From: an uncultured Bacilli bacterium
GTDB taxonomy: Bacteria > Bacillota_I > Bacilli_A > RF39 > UBA660
Length of the DNA stretch: 59,524 nt
Assembly: GCA_949841325.1 (NCBI GenBank)
Contig: CATKZK010000006.1
Span: forward strand, 1 to 59,524
Reading direction: 5' to 3'
Shown here: in pieces, positions 33,223-43,185 of the stretch
Layout of the letters: each line of letters starts with the position of its first letter
How positions within the stretch are numbered: position 1 is the first letter of the stretch
The notes under the pieces: model-generated
Databases searched by the model: none
What the model was told of the DNA's origin: nothing
What the model saw: the letters and a program-made list of their open reading frames with translations, nothing else
Program-made: the position numbers and the translations under genes

Positions 33223-34130
33223 TTATTTTTTTAATTTTGTGTGATTTGTTTTCAAGACTTCTTCAAAATAATCATGGATTTCAGAAATCCACATTTCATC
33301 GGAAATAAGACTCATCATCGCACGAATATAAAGCATGTGATATTGTGCATCAAATTCAGTTTGTTCACTCAACTCTTTCATTTTAGAAAGATAATCTAAG
33401 TGCAATTTTATATAGTCTACAGCTTCTTCAATGCAATACGTTTCAAAATCCTCCATATTGCGTTTCATTAAAACATGCATTAATTCTTCAAAATAAGCAA
33501 TACACACGATATTTTGTGGATGTTTTATGAGATGATTTTCTAAGCTATGAGAAGTTGCAATATAATCATATTTTAATTGAATGAATCTATTTTTCTTGGC
33601 TGTATTTGTTTCCTTTTCGATTTCTCTCATCAGTCCTTCTAAAAAGAGATGGTCTGTAATTAAGAATAGATTTAGCTCATCAGCTATTTCAATATTATGT
33701 TCTATATTGTATTCTTCTGAGAGTTCATCATCATTAGAACTCGTTTTTAGTTCTTCTATATCAATAAAACATTGATGATTCATCACTCCATAATAATAAA
33801 GGTCTGTAAGCATGCGAATGACGTCTTTATGCTGATTATCGATATTTGATAAATGAAAGAGAGGTTCAAAATCTGCACTAAATCCGATTCCTTTTAAAAG
33901 AGATGTACCAAATCTATGATTTTCTGCTCCTGTTAAATAAATACCGCGCCATTTTCTAGCAATAATGTCACAGATAAGCTTTATTTGCAAGACAATTTTT
34001 TGATATTCATCGCTATAGAGGTTGCCTTTTATTTCTAAATCTGCAAGAGCGTCATAATTTTTCATAAGAATCTTTTGAAAATGCATAATGTTTAACAAAT
34101 ATTCTTTTTTTCTTTTGTTTCTTGTGCCAT
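33223..34130 (-). CDS. Helical protein of unknown function, apparent frameshift near its start
   Basis: About 302 residues if joined. The ATG at 34130 has an excellent ribosome binding site (AAAGGAG) but its frame (MAQETKEKKNIC) stops after 12 codons. Adding one A to the seven-base run at 34105-34111 connects it to the long frame (EYLLNIMHFQKILMKN…) that runs to 33223. Otherwise the only start is a TTG at 34098 without a good site. The protein is acidic, His- and Met-rich and wholly helical, with no signal peptide or membrane helix and no recognised family. It is divergent from the dnaE gene. Confidence 0.65.
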
Positions 34131-34243
34131 ATCTATTTCTCCTTTAGAATTGTTTTTATACTATCATAAAAGAAAATGGGAAGTCAACACAAATCTATTG
34201 CACCTTTTTCTTCTTTAAGATACAATTTAAATAGGTGAAGTTT

Positions 34244-37129
34244 ATGTATACACCATTAGGCGTAAAAACAGATTATAGTTTACTTCAAAGTCTTATTAAA
34301 ATCGAAGACTATCTTTCTTATGCTAAAAAAAATGGGTATACTTGTTTAGGAATTTTAGATGATTCATTATGTTCTGCTCATGCGTTTTATGAAGCTTGTA
34401 AAAAGGCAAACATGAAATGTGTGATTGGACTAGATATAATAATAGAAGAAACTAAAATGTATCTTTATCCCAAAAATTGGCAAGGACTTACGAATTTATT
34501 TAAGTTGACTAAAAAGGGGTTAGAAGTAGACTTAAAAATAGAAGATTTAAAGGCTTTTAAAGAAGAAATCATCTGTGTATTGCCCTTTGAAAGTTATTCA
34601 CTTTATGATAAGCTAGATCCTTTATTTCAAGACTGTTTTCTTTCCTTTTTAAATAAAGAAGAAGAAATAGAAGCTAAAATGAAAAGCAAACATACACTCT
34701 ATCTTCATCCTATCTATGCATTAAATAGTGACTCTGCCAAGTATGTAAACTACTTGCATATGATCGATAAAAATCTCAAACTCGGAGATATGGAACTTAA
34801 AAATTATCAAGACTATGTCTTAAAAGAAGAAGAGATAGATAATACGTATTTTACGAATCTTATCCATATTGACTATCCTAAAGGAAATCGCTATATTCCT
34901 CATTATGATGCATCAATTATTGATTCAAATCTGTATTTAAAAGAACTTGCTTCTAAAGGATTAAAAAAGCGATTAGGAGGAGTTATACCTAAATTATATC
35001 AGGATAGGTTAGCATATGAACTTGATGTCATCACAAAAATGGGATTTACGGATTATTTTTTGATTGTTTTAGATTATGTCCGTTTTGCCATTAAGAACAA
35101 TATATTAGTGGGTGCAGGGCGTGGTTCTGCTGTTGGCTCATTAGTGGCTTATTCTTTAGGTATCACGTGGATTGATCCTTTAAAATATAATTTATTATTT
35201 GAACGTTTTTTAAATCCAGAACGCATTACGATGCCCGATATCGATATTGATTTTGTCGATAATCGAAAAGATGAAGTCATTGATTATGTGAGAAAGCGTT
35301 ATGGAGAAAAAAGAGTAGCCAAAATTATGACATATGGAACGATGACAGCAAAAGAAGTATTAAGAACAGTTGGGAAAATCAACGATGTCAGTGAAAATAC
35401 GATGAATAGTTTACTTAAACTCATTGATTCAAAAGCATCACTTTCGCAAAATAAGAGTGAGGCTGTTAATGCTTTATTGAATCGCAATTCAAGTTTGCAT
35501 AAAGTATACACAGAATCGATGGTTTTAGAGGGACTTAAAAAGCATATAGGAACAGGAGCAGCAGGCGTTGTTGTTTCAAGCGAAGATTTAGAAGAACTTA
35601 TTCCCTTAATGAAAAGTGGGGAAGAATATATAACAGGAATAACAAAAGATGAAGTAGAGGATTTGGGGCTTCTTAAAATGGACTTTTTATCAATCCGAAA
35701 TCTAACACTTCTTTCTAATGTATTAGAAGATATAGAAAAAGTAAGTGGAAAAAAGATAAATATCAATACGCTTCCATTGGATGATAAAGCGACATATGAT
35801 TTGTTTAGAAAAGCAGATACTGTAGGAATCTTCCAATTTGAATCAGTAGGTTTGCGCAATTTTCTAAAAAGATTACAACCTACTTGTTTTGAAGATTTAG
35901 TTGTCTGTTTAGCCCTTTATCGACCTGGACCTATGCAATTTATCGATACTTTCCTAAGTCGTAAAAATGACAAAGAAAAAGTAGAATATATCGATGAGTC
36001 TTTAAAGTTTATTTTGGAAAGTACGTATGGAATTATCGTCTACCAAGAACAGATTATGGAAATTTTACGCTTTATGGCAAACTATTCCTATGCAGAGGCC
36101 GATATTGTAAGAAGAGCGATAAGCAAAAAGAAACACGAGGTTTTAGAAGCAGAAAAAACGCGTTTTATTGAGAAGTCTGTAAAAAACGGTTATCAAAAAG
36201 AAAAAGCGGAGGAAGTATTTGCCTTGATTGTTCGCTTTGCTGATTATGGGTTTAATAAATCGCATTCTGTTGCCTATGCTTTTATTGGCTATCAAATGGC
36301 CTATTTAAAGGTGCATTTTAAGGAGATTTTCTATATTGAACTTTTAAATGCGAATGTAGGTGGGGAAGCTAAGACAAAAGAGTATATAGATGAAGCGAAG
36401 AAGAGTGGGATAAAAGTATTAAAACCCGATATCAATTTATCAACTGATCAATATGAGAGCTGTTCTGAGGGAATACGACTTCCTTTAAGAACGATAAAAG
36501 GTTTAGGAATTGCTTCAAGTGATGCCATCCTTTCAAAAAGAGGTAATGAACCCTTTGTCGATTTCTTTGACTTTATTGGAAGATGTTATGGCTTTAATGT
36601 AAATAAAAAGACTTTAGAATGTTTGATTTTATCGGGAGCATTAGATGCCTTTGGTTACAATCGAGCAACCCTTCTTAAAAATATTGCCTCATCGATTACT
36701 TATGCAGAACTCATTCGCGATTTAGATGATTCTTTAGTCAGTAAACCAGAGATAATAGAAGTGTCAGAACTTCCAGAAATTGATCTGATGAATAAAGAAC
36801 TCGAATTATTTGGCTATTTTGTTTCGACCCATCCAGCGAGTAAATATCCTGACGCTTTTAAACAAATAGATATTGCTGCTTATTTTGACAAAAGAATAGA
36901 AACTGTTGTATTATTAGAAGCTATCAAAAAAATTATGACAAAAAATAATAAAGAAATGGCATTTATCAAGGCAAGTGATGAAACTCTTAGTGGAGAGTTC
37001 ACTTTATTTCCTGATAAAATGCAAGAATTAAAAGGAATAAAAGTAGGCGATCTTGTAAGAATTAAGGGGCACGTTGAAAAAAGATATGCCAACTATCAAA
37101 TCATTATTCAAAGTATAGAAAAAATATAG
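34244..37129 (+). CDS. dnaE: DNA polymerase III alpha subunit (DnaE type)
   Basis: 961 residues from ATG 34244 (AGGTGA upstream), somewhat short for the family (about 1,050-1,160). The PHP domain at the N-terminus is degenerate: the usual HTEYS and DHG metal motifs read KTDYS and DDS, so no proofreading is expected. Polymerase domain: GRGSAVGSLVAYSLGI (about 288) and catalytic Asp pair in PDIDIDF (about 331). A C-terminal OB-fold follows (about 880-961, with VGDLVRIKGHVEKR). It synthesises DNA in replication, probably extending primers as DnaE does beside PolC. Single gene with divergent upstream neighbour. Confidence 0.93.
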   Translation: MYTPLGVKTDYSLLQSLIKIEDYLSYAKKNGYTCLGILDDSLCSAHAFYEACKKANMKCVIGLDIIIEETKMYLYPKNWQGLTNLFKLTKKGLEVDLKIEDLKAFKEEIICVLPFESYSLYDKLDPLFQDCFLSFLNKEEEIEAKMKSKHTLYLHPIYALNSDSAKYVNYLHMIDKNLKLGDMELKNYQDYVLKEEEIDNTYFTNLIHIDYPKGNRYIPHYDASIIDSNLYLKELASKGLKKRLGGVIPKLYQDRLAYELDVITKMGFTDYFLIVLDYVRFAIKNNILVGAGRGSAVGSLVAYSLGITWIDPLKYNLLFERFLNPERITMPDIDIDFVDNRKDEVIDYVRKRYGEKRVAKIMTYGTMTAKEVLRTVGKINDVSENTMNSLLKLIDSKASLSQNKSEAVNALLNRNSSLHKVYTESMVLEGLKKHIGTGAAGVVVSSEDLEELIPLMKSGEEYITGITKDEVEDLGLLKMDFLSIRNLTLLSNVLEDIEKVSGKKININTLPLDDKATYDLFRKADTVGIFQFESVGLRNFLKRLQPTCFEDLVVCLALYRPGPMQFIDTFLSRKNDKEKVEYIDESLKFILESTYGIIVYQEQIMEILRFMANYSYAEADIVRRAISKKKHEVLEAEKTRFIEKSVKNGYQKEKAEEVFALIVRFADYGFNKSHSVAYAFIGYQMAYLKVHFKEIFYIELLNANVGGEAKTKEYIDEAKKSGIKVLKPDINLSTDQYESCSEGIRLPLRTIKGLGIASSDAILSKRGNEPFVDFFDFIGRCYGFNVNKKTLECLILSGALDAFGYNRATLLKNIASSITYAELIRDLDDSLVSKPEIIEVSELPEIDLMNKELELFGYFVSTHPASKYPDAFKQIDIAAYFDKRIETVVLLEAIKKIMTKNNKEMAFIKASDETLSGEFTLFPDKMQELKGIKVGDLVRIKGHVEKRYANYQIIIQSIEKI

Positions 37130-37194
37130 AAGGAAAAATTTGTCTTTTTTTTCTTTTATGTTATAGTCATTACTCGAAAGAGGAGGGGGCTTTC

Positions 37195-38448
37195 ATGTTA
37201 ACGACAAAACAAGCTGAACAGTTGATTCATGCAAAAGAAAATATAAAGGAAGTCAAAAAAATACTACTTCCTTATTATATAGAGGAATATGGGGAAAAGT
37301 ATCAGGACCTCATTAAAGACCAGTTAGAACATATTCTTTTTTCTGTTGATTCTCTTCCTGAATTTACTTTTGATGCATTGAAAGAATTTCCTCATGCTTT
37401 TGATAACATTCGTGATTATCATGCAATGGAAAAAGAATATTTTGATTATCAGAAGAAAAACCGTAAATTGGAACAACAAAAACAACAAAAGATCAATGAA
37501 CTTTATCGTGAGTATTATCAACTGTCCAAGTATGAATTAAGAAAAATGGACATGGAGGATTTATTTGTAGATAGTTTTTCTAGTGAAACGAATGAATTAC
37601 TTGAAAACAAAAATATCGAACAAGTTTCAAAACATACCATTAAAGACTATCGAGAACAATACATTAGACAATGTCAACGTCTTGGACGGGACCTCTCACC
37701 TATTCAAATAAGGTCGATTCTTTTTTAGCAACTAAAAGAAAGATAGAAAAAGACTATCAAGCTCAAATAATAAAGAAAACAATATGGGGGCAAAGAAATG
37801 CGCAATCTATTTTAAATAAGATGGGATTTTCTAACAGTGAAAGCAATTTAAATTATTTCAGGAGGCTATACGTGAGTTCTTATTTTTGCCAAAACATATG
37901 ATTTGTAATCGAAGAATTTCTTTTCGAAGAAACGATGTTATAACCGATACGTTTAATTGGATTTTATTTCCTTTGGTAAGGTGTATGGACTGGGATATCA
38001 ATGTATCCTTTTACCATGAAATGCGTCATGCTATAGAACATAAAAATAATTATGCGGAATACTTTGAGATGTTAAATGAATTTCGAACTGAGCTACATGC
38101 TATGAAAGACGAAAGGGTCCTTCCAAGTATTTTTGATAATCAAAAGGGAGTCTCTTCTATCTATTTAAAGATGTTACCTTTTACATGTGGTTTATTTGAG
38201 GAATATGGTCATTGTTTTGATGAATGGATTATTTCAAAGCAAATGGATGAAATGGAAAGAGTTATCCCGTTTGCTTTATTAAAGCAGTATAATGATATCT
38301 TTTAAACTACTATGAATTCTGTCGATGCTTTTCTCGCTTTGGAGAATATCAAGAACACAAATTTTACTATAGGGTTAGATGGGATCTTGCAAAAGACCTT
38401 ACGAATGAAATCAAAAATAGAATTGAAAAACACTTAGTCAGAAAATAA
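37195..38448 (+). pseudogene. Unknown protein gene with HExRH-like motif, multiply frameshifted
   Basis: A good start (ATG 37195 after GAGGAGGGGG) opens a frame to 37728; the reading then passes into a second frame (about 37690-37865) and a third (to 38305). After a stop it continues, in yet another frame, as YYEFCRCFSRFGEYQEHKFY to 38448. Joined, it gives about 410 residues of a soluble helical protein. The motif FYHEMRHAIEHK resembles a zinc-protease HExxH-type site with variation. At least three lesions in 1.2 kb show a decayed gene. No family is recognised. Confidence 0.8.
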
Positions 38449-38463
38449 TAAGGGTAAAAATGC

Positions 38464-38489
38464 ACTTTCTAGAGATAGAAAGTTTTTTT
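38464..38489 (+). terminator. Terminator after the pseudogene
   Basis: Stem ACTTTCT/AGAAAGT, six-base loop, T-run. Confidence 0.75.
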
Positions 38490-38499
38490 GAAAATTAAT

Positions 38500-38542
38500 T
38501 TAGCACTTAAATATTGACAGTGCTAAAAAGAAGTGGTATATA
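38500..38542 (+). promoter_or_regulatory. CIRCE operator overlapping the htpG promoter
   Basis: TTAGCACTT-N9-CAGTGCTAA (38500-38526) matches the HrcA operator TTAGCACTC-N9-GAGTGCTAA except for the innermost pair. It overlaps a promoter TTGACA (38514), 17-base spacer, TATATA (38537). HrcA would block RNA polymerase directly. Confidence 0.85.
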
Positions 38543-38582
38543 TGTTAGTAGAGAGACAAACTCTCGAGGAGGATAAAGATTT

Positions 38583-40457
38583 ATGGCAAAAAAGCAATTT
38601 AAAGCAGAATCAAAAAAATTAATGGATTTAATGATTAATTCAATTTATACAAATAAAGAAATTTTCTTAAGAGAATTGATTTCAAATGCGAGTGATGCAA
38701 TTGATAAATTGCATTATAAATCTTTAACAGACGATTCCGTTAAAGTCAATAAAAAGGATTTTGAAATTCGCATTGCATTAGATAAAGAAATGCGAACAAT
38801 TACCATCTCTGATAATGGAGTTGGAATGAACCAAGAAGAACTTGAGAATAATTTGGGGACGATTGCTAAATCAGGTTCTAGTTTGTTTAAAGAAGAAAAT
38901 GCCCCTAAAAAGAATATTGATATTATTGGTCAATTTGGTGTTGGTTTTTATTCCGCATTTATGGTAGCAGATAAAATTGAAGTTCTATCAAAAGCAATAG
39001 GGGAAAAAGAAGCTTACAAATGGGAGTCTTCAGGAATTGATGGTTATACAGTAAATAAGTGCGAAAAAGAGGATGTTGGAACGGTTATTATTCTTACATT
39101 AAAAGAAGATACAGAGGATGTAGAGTATTCTGAATTCTTAGAAGAATATAAAATAGAAAACCTCATTAAAAAGTATTCTGATTATATTACATATCCTATT
39201 AAGATGAATGTTACACATCGTGAATTAAAAGAGGGAAGTGAAGATGAATATGAAGATATTGTCGAAGAAAAGACTTTAAATGATATGGTTCCTCTATGGA
39301 AACGAAATAAAAGTAAGATTAAAGAGGAAGATTACAATACTTTCTATTCAGATAAATTCTTTGATTATGAGGCTCCACTTACAAAGATTCATACCTCAGC
39401 AGAGGGTCTTGTCAGTTATCATTCCTTACTCTTTATTCCAAGTCATGCGCCTTATGATTATTATACAAAAACGTATGAAAAAGGATTACAGTTGTATTCA
39501 AATGGCGTCCTTATTATGGAAAAATGCAAGGAACTATTGCCTGATTATTTCAGCTTTGTAAAAGGAATCGTAGATTCTCCAGATTTATCTTTAAATATTT
39601 CTCGTGAGATTTTACAACAAGACAAGAGTTTAAAAACTATCGCGAAATCTATTGAAACGAAGATAACAAAAGAACTGGAAACGATGATGGAAGAAAATCG
39701 TGAAGAGTATGAAAAATTCTTTAAAGCATTTGGCAGTCAAATTAAATATGGGATTTATGATCAATATGGAATTAATAAAGATAAATTAAAAGATTTATTA
39801 ATCTTTGATACGAATGAATATAAGAAAGTTTCTCTAAAAGAATATGTCGATAATAAAGTAGAAAAGCAGGATAGTATTTATTATATATGTGGAGAAACAG
39901 TAGATAAGATTGATTTACTTCCACAGGTAGAAAGTTTCAAAGATAAAGGATATATGATTCTTTATTGCACAGATTATATGGATGAATTTGTCCTTCAAAC
40001 ACTAGGTGCTTATCAAGAGATGAAACTTGTAAATATTTCAAAAGAAAACATTGATCTAAGTGATGAAGAGGATAAGAAGAAAATTGAAGAAAAAAATGAA
40101 AAGGAAAAAGAATTACTCAAAGTGATGGAGGAAGCTTTACCTGATGTTCTATCCGTAAGATTTACAAATCGTTTAAAATCACATCCTGTATGTCTTGTGA
40201 GCTCAGGAGATGTTACGATTGAAATGGAAAAAGTCATTAATGCGATGCCAACAGATGAGGAAGTCAAAGCAAATAAAGTATTAGAAATCAATGCAAGTCA
40301 TGAGATTGTCAAAAAATTAGAAAGTTTATATAAGGAAAATCAAGATGCATTAAGAAATTATAGTAAGATTTTATATGCACAAGCTAGATTAATCGAAGGA
40401 TTACCTATTGAAAATCCAACAGAACTTGCCAATCTTATCTGTGATGAATTAGTTTAA
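38583..40457 (+). CDS. htpG: Molecular chaperone HtpG (Hsp90)
   Basis: 624-residue Hsp90. The N-terminal ATP-binding domain has LRELISNASDAIDKL, DNGVGM and GQFGVGFYSAFMV. The middle domain has LPDYFSFVKGIVDSPDLSLNISREILQ, which includes the catalytic Arg loop, and there is a C-terminal dimerisation domain. It refolds and stabilises proteins under stress. The preceding CIRCE element shows HrcA heat-shock control, which in Bacillus subtilis does not apply to htpG. Ribosome binding site GAGGAGGATAA; terminator after the gene. Confidence 0.97.
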   Translation: MAKKQFKAESKKLMDLMINSIYTNKEIFLRELISNASDAIDKLHYKSLTDDSVKVNKKDFEIRIALDKEMRTITISDNGVGMNQEELENNLGTIAKSGSSLFKEENAPKKNIDIIGQFGVGFYSAFMVADKIEVLSKAIGEKEAYKWESSGIDGYTVNKCEKEDVGTVIILTLKEDTEDVEYSEFLEEYKIENLIKKYSDYITYPIKMNVTHRELKEGSEDEYEDIVEEKTLNDMVPLWKRNKSKIKEEDYNTFYSDKFFDYEAPLTKIHTSAEGLVSYHSLLFIPSHAPYDYYTKTYEKGLQLYSNGVLIMEKCKELLPDYFSFVKGIVDSPDLSLNISREILQQDKSLKTIAKSIETKITKELETMMEENREEYEKFFKAFGSQIKYGIYDQYGINKDKLKDLLIFDTNEYKKVSLKEYVDNKVEKQDSIYYICGETVDKIDLLPQVESFKDKGYMILYCTDYMDEFVLQTLGAYQEMKLVNISKENIDLSDEEDKKKIEEKNEKEKELLKVMEEALPDVLSVRFTNRLKSHPVCLVSSGDVTIEMEKVINAMPTDEEVKANKVLEINASHEIVKKLESLYKENQDALRNYSKILYAQARLIEGLPIENPTELANLICDELV

Positions 40458-40480
40458 TATTTCTATGAAGTATATAAATT

Positions 40481-40503
40481 GGATGATTAATCATCCTTTT
40501 TTG
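40481..40503 (+). terminator. Terminator of htpG
   Basis: GGATGAT-TA-ATCATCC stem followed by a T-run. Confidence 0.85.
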
Positions 40504-40552
40504 TTTATTCTTTTTTTTTCTTGTTGTATAATAAAGATATCAAGGAATCAGA

Positions 40553-40581
40553 ACAAAATAAAACTCACACAATGTGTGAGT
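40553..40581 (-). terminator. Terminator of tRNA-His
   Basis: Minus strand ACTCACAC-ATT-GTGTGAGT then a T-rich tail, 12 bases after the CCA end of the tRNA. Confidence 0.75.
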
Positions 40582-40593
40582 AAATAACTTAAG

Positions 40594-40670
40594 TGGGGCG
40601 AAATATGGGGATCGAACCCATGCATACTGGAGCCACAATCCAGCGTGTTAACCACTTCACCAATTCCGCC
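40594..40670 (-). tRNA. tRNA-His (anticodon GTG)
   Basis: 77 bases with encoded G-1 pairing with C73, and CCA encoded. Acceptor stem GCGGAAT/ATTTCGC, anticodon loop TTGTGGC, T-loop TTCGATC. The G-1/C73 pair is the histidine identity element. Confidence 0.95.
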
Positions 40671-40682
40671 ATGACACACTTA

Positions 40683-40711
40683 ATTCTAACAAAAAAAGTG
40701 GATGTTTGCAA
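40683..40711 (-). promoter_or_regulatory. Promoter of tRNA-His
   Basis: Minus strand TTGCAA, 17-base spacer, TAGAAT. Confidence 0.75.
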
Positions 40712-40742
40712 GTAGTAATAGTAAAAAAATGGAGGTTAAGAA

Positions 40743-41234
40743 ATGAAAATAGAAAGTGCACAAGAAAAAAAGAAGAAATTTGTCATTGTAATAGGTTGTA
40801 TTTTGCTCATTATTGGAATTGTTATCCTTTATCAAATCAATCATGAAAAGGAAACTTTTCTTGTTTGTACAATTAGTGATGAAACTTATAAGAATTATCA
40901 AGAAGTCATTACCTATCATTATAAAGGTGATGTTTTAAAATCTTTCAAAAGAGAAGAAGTTGTTTCTTCAATAACCAAAGATGAAGTAGATGATAGATAT
41001 CAATATTTTCTAGATATTAAAGAAGAACTTGAAGAAAATGATTACTTGCGTTATACAGTAGAAAAAAACAATTTAGATGTATTGATTGAAACTGATATTG
41101 AAATCAGTGCTATTCCATCCTTCTTTGACAATTATATGCAGGCAACAAGTATCAAGGCAACTTCTAAAAAAGAAGAAGTCAAAGCCTATTATAAAAAGGA
41201 AAACTACAATTGTGAAGAAAAGAGAAATAAATAA
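40743..41234 (+). CDS. Single-pass membrane protein of unknown function
   Basis: 163 residues: a lysine-rich start, one membrane helix (about 13-32, FVIVIGCILLIIGIVILY) and an extracytoplasmic part of 130 residues, charged and with two Cys. No family is recognised. Ribosome binding site TGGAGG. Its last base is the first base of holA (TAATG), so the two are coupled; in many Firmicutes the gene before holA is comEC, which this is not. Confidence 0.7.
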   Translation: MKIESAQEKKKKFVIVIGCILLIIGIVILYQINHEKETFLVCTISDETYKNYQEVITYHYKGDVLKSFKREEVVSSITKDEVDDRYQYFLDIKEELEENDYLRYTVEKNNLDVLIETDIEISAIPSFFDNYMQATSIKATSKKEEVKAYYKKENYNCEEKRNK

Positions 41235-42160
41235 TGGAAATCACATTAATTAAGAGTAGCAGTTATCGCCTTTTAAATCAATCAATTGATCAAATAACAA
41301 AAGATGTGATGAATAAAACTGTATTTTCATTAAATGAAGTTTCTATACAAGAAGTGATAGATGATGCTTCATACTTTGGATTATTTGATGAAAGAAGAGC
41401 GATTATTGTAAAAGATGTAAAATTATTTGGTGGAAAGTTTGCTTATGAAGAAGAATCAAATGCGCTTTTAAAATTTTTACAATCGGTAAAAGATGATACG
41501 ATTTTTGTCTTTATCTGTGATGATATTAAAAAGACAAAAGATTTAACGAAAAATGTTATAGGGCTAGGGGCAAAAGTAATCGATATTTCTAATATTGATG
41601 ATGCAAAGTTTAATGAGCTTATTGCCCATTATACAGAAGAAGAGGGTATTCTTCTTGATGATAAAGCGCGTGATATGATTAAGAAAAATGTTCTTTCTAA
41701 TATTGATATTGCGATACAAGAAATCGATAAGATTCGTTTAGTAGATCAACATATTACAGTTGATTTAGTCAATCAGTATGGCTCTTCTGAAGACGATGAT
41801 GAAACTTTTGCCTTCTCGAATGCTGTGATTGCAAAAGATTTTAAATCTGCTTTCTCCATTTTAGAAATTCTTTTAAAACAAGGAGTAGAAGTCAATGCCT
41901 TAGTGGGCATTCTGGCAAGTAGTTTTAGTAATATGTTTATGGTTAAAGAAGCAGTAAATCATGGGATGGATGATGAGACGATTGCCAAAACACTTGGATA
42001 TTCAGGAACAGGTAGAGTTTATGTGATGAAAAAAAATGCGCGTATTTACACATTAGAGCAATTAAAAGATATTCTTCTAGCTTTGAGTACATTAGATATA
42101 AAGATAAAAACAGGAGCGAATCCTGTTTATGGGTTAAAAGAATTCTTACTTGATTTATAA
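41234..42160 (+). CDS. holA: DNA polymerase III delta subunit
   Basis: 308-residue clamp-loader delta subunit. YRLLNQSIDQ at the start, DERRAIIVKDVKLFG (strand of the AAA+-like domain), FVFICDDIKKTKDL, and a C-terminal collar domain with FALLKQGVEVNALVGILASSF-type sequence (ILLKQGVEVNALVGI) and GANPVYGLKEFLL. It opens the sliding clamp for loading. The last bases overlap the convergent rnhC gene. Confidence 0.92.
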   Translation: MEITLIKSSSYRLLNQSIDQITKDVMNKTVFSLNEVSIQEVIDDASYFGLFDERRAIIVKDVKLFGGKFAYEEESNALLKFLQSVKDDTIFVFICDDIKKTKDLTKNVIGLGAKVIDISNIDDAKFNELIAHYTEEEGILLDDKARDMIKKNVLSNIDIAIQEIDKIRLVDQHITVDLVNQYGSSEDDDETFAFSNAVIAKDFKSAFSILEILLKQGVEVNALVGILASSFSNMFMVKEAVNHGMDDETIAKTLGYSGTGRVYVMKKNARIYTLEQLKDILLALSTLDIKIKTGANPVYGLKEFLLDL

Positions 42161-43099
42161 GAGTTCTTTTATTTTATCAGTGTTTTTAAAGTTTAATTTT
42201 GCAACATCTTCAAGTTTAGCCGTACCATGTTGTTTTACAAGAAGAGCAGCAACTCTATCTACTTCAACGCCAGCTCCTTTAGGAATTTTCATTCCTAAAT
42301 TATCACTTAATTTATCCATTTCTTTTAAAAAGACATATCTTGAAATAATACTCGACACTGCAACAGATAAGCATTTATCTTCAGCATGTGTTGTAAACGT
42401 GATGTTTTTTACCTTTTCCACTGCACGATGAATATGTTCATAATATTTTGCAGGATAGACAAATTGATCTACTACAACTAAATCATAAGGATGATTTTGT
42501 TTTGTTAAAGCGACAAGTACTTTATTGTGTAAAATCGCTTTTACGGTATTCATATTTGTAATGCCATTTTTATTATAATCTTTAGGCGTTAAAATAAAAG
42601 TCGTATGAGGAAATTCTTTAATGAGAGTAGGTGCTATAGAAAGGATTTTATCATCTGTTATTTTTTTAGAATCTCGAACACCTAGCTCATAAAGCAAAGA
42701 GATTTTACTTTTATCGACAAAAGAGGCAGTAACGACGATGGGACCAAAATAATCACCTGTACCCACTTCATCACTTCCAATTGTTGACTTTCCTTTGAAA
42801 AAAGAGGAAGTTAAGTCGTCTTTCTTTTCTTTTTTTTCTTTTGTTTTGTCTATTTCACTTAAAATATCTCGTTTATTTCTTATTCTTTCTTGTTCCGTCC
42901 AATAAGAGGCTTCAATATCAGCACCGATTCCTTGAAACATGACTTTTCCTGATTCATAAAGGGTTATAACACAGTCAAAATCTTTGACTTGAAAGATAGA
43001 ATAAGGAGGTTTCTTTTCTAAGAAACGATCTTGATAAAAAGAAATCATTTCATTTTTTAAATTATCAGATAGTTTAAATACAATCGTACTTTGTTTCAC
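42155..43099 (-). CDS. rnhC: Ribonuclease HIII
   Basis: About 314 residues. The N-terminal TBP-like substrate-binding domain (FDCVITLYESGKVMFQGIGAD) is followed by the type 2 RNase H core: GSDEVGTGDYFGPIVV with catalytic Asp-Glu, VRDSKKITD, VVDQFVYPAKYY and VAVSSIISRYVF. It removes RNA from RNA-DNA hybrids. I choose the GTG at 43099 because AGGTGATG sits at proper distance and the sequence then begins MKQSTIVFKLSDN as in relatives; the ATG at 43123 has no ribosome binding site but is also in frame. Confidence 0.92.
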   Translation of the reverse strand: MKQSTIVFKLSDNLKNEMISFYQDRFLEKKPPYSIFQVKDFDCVITLYESGKVMFQGIGADIEASYWTEQERIRNKRDILSEIDKTKEKKEKKDDLTSSFFKGKSTIGSDEVGTGDYFGPIVVTASFVDKSKISLLYELGVRDSKKITDDKILSIAPTLIKEFPHTTFILTPKDYNKNGITNMNTVKAILHNKVLVALTKQNHPYDLVVVDQFVYPAKYYEHIHRAVEKVKNITFTTHAEDKCLSVAVSSIISRYVFLKEMDKLSDNLGMKIPKGAGVEVDRVAALLVKQHGTAKLEDVAKLNFKNTDKIKELL

Positions 43100-43185
43100 T
43101 TGTGCATCACCTAGTAAAATCATATCACATTTTATTGTATTTTCAAAACGACTAACGTATAATGAATAGTAGGAGTGTGAATAAT

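Noticed and set aside
35299-35859. 186-codon minus-strand ORF inside dnaE
   Set aside because: It is the antisense shadow of a conserved polymerase region; no start signals and no family match.
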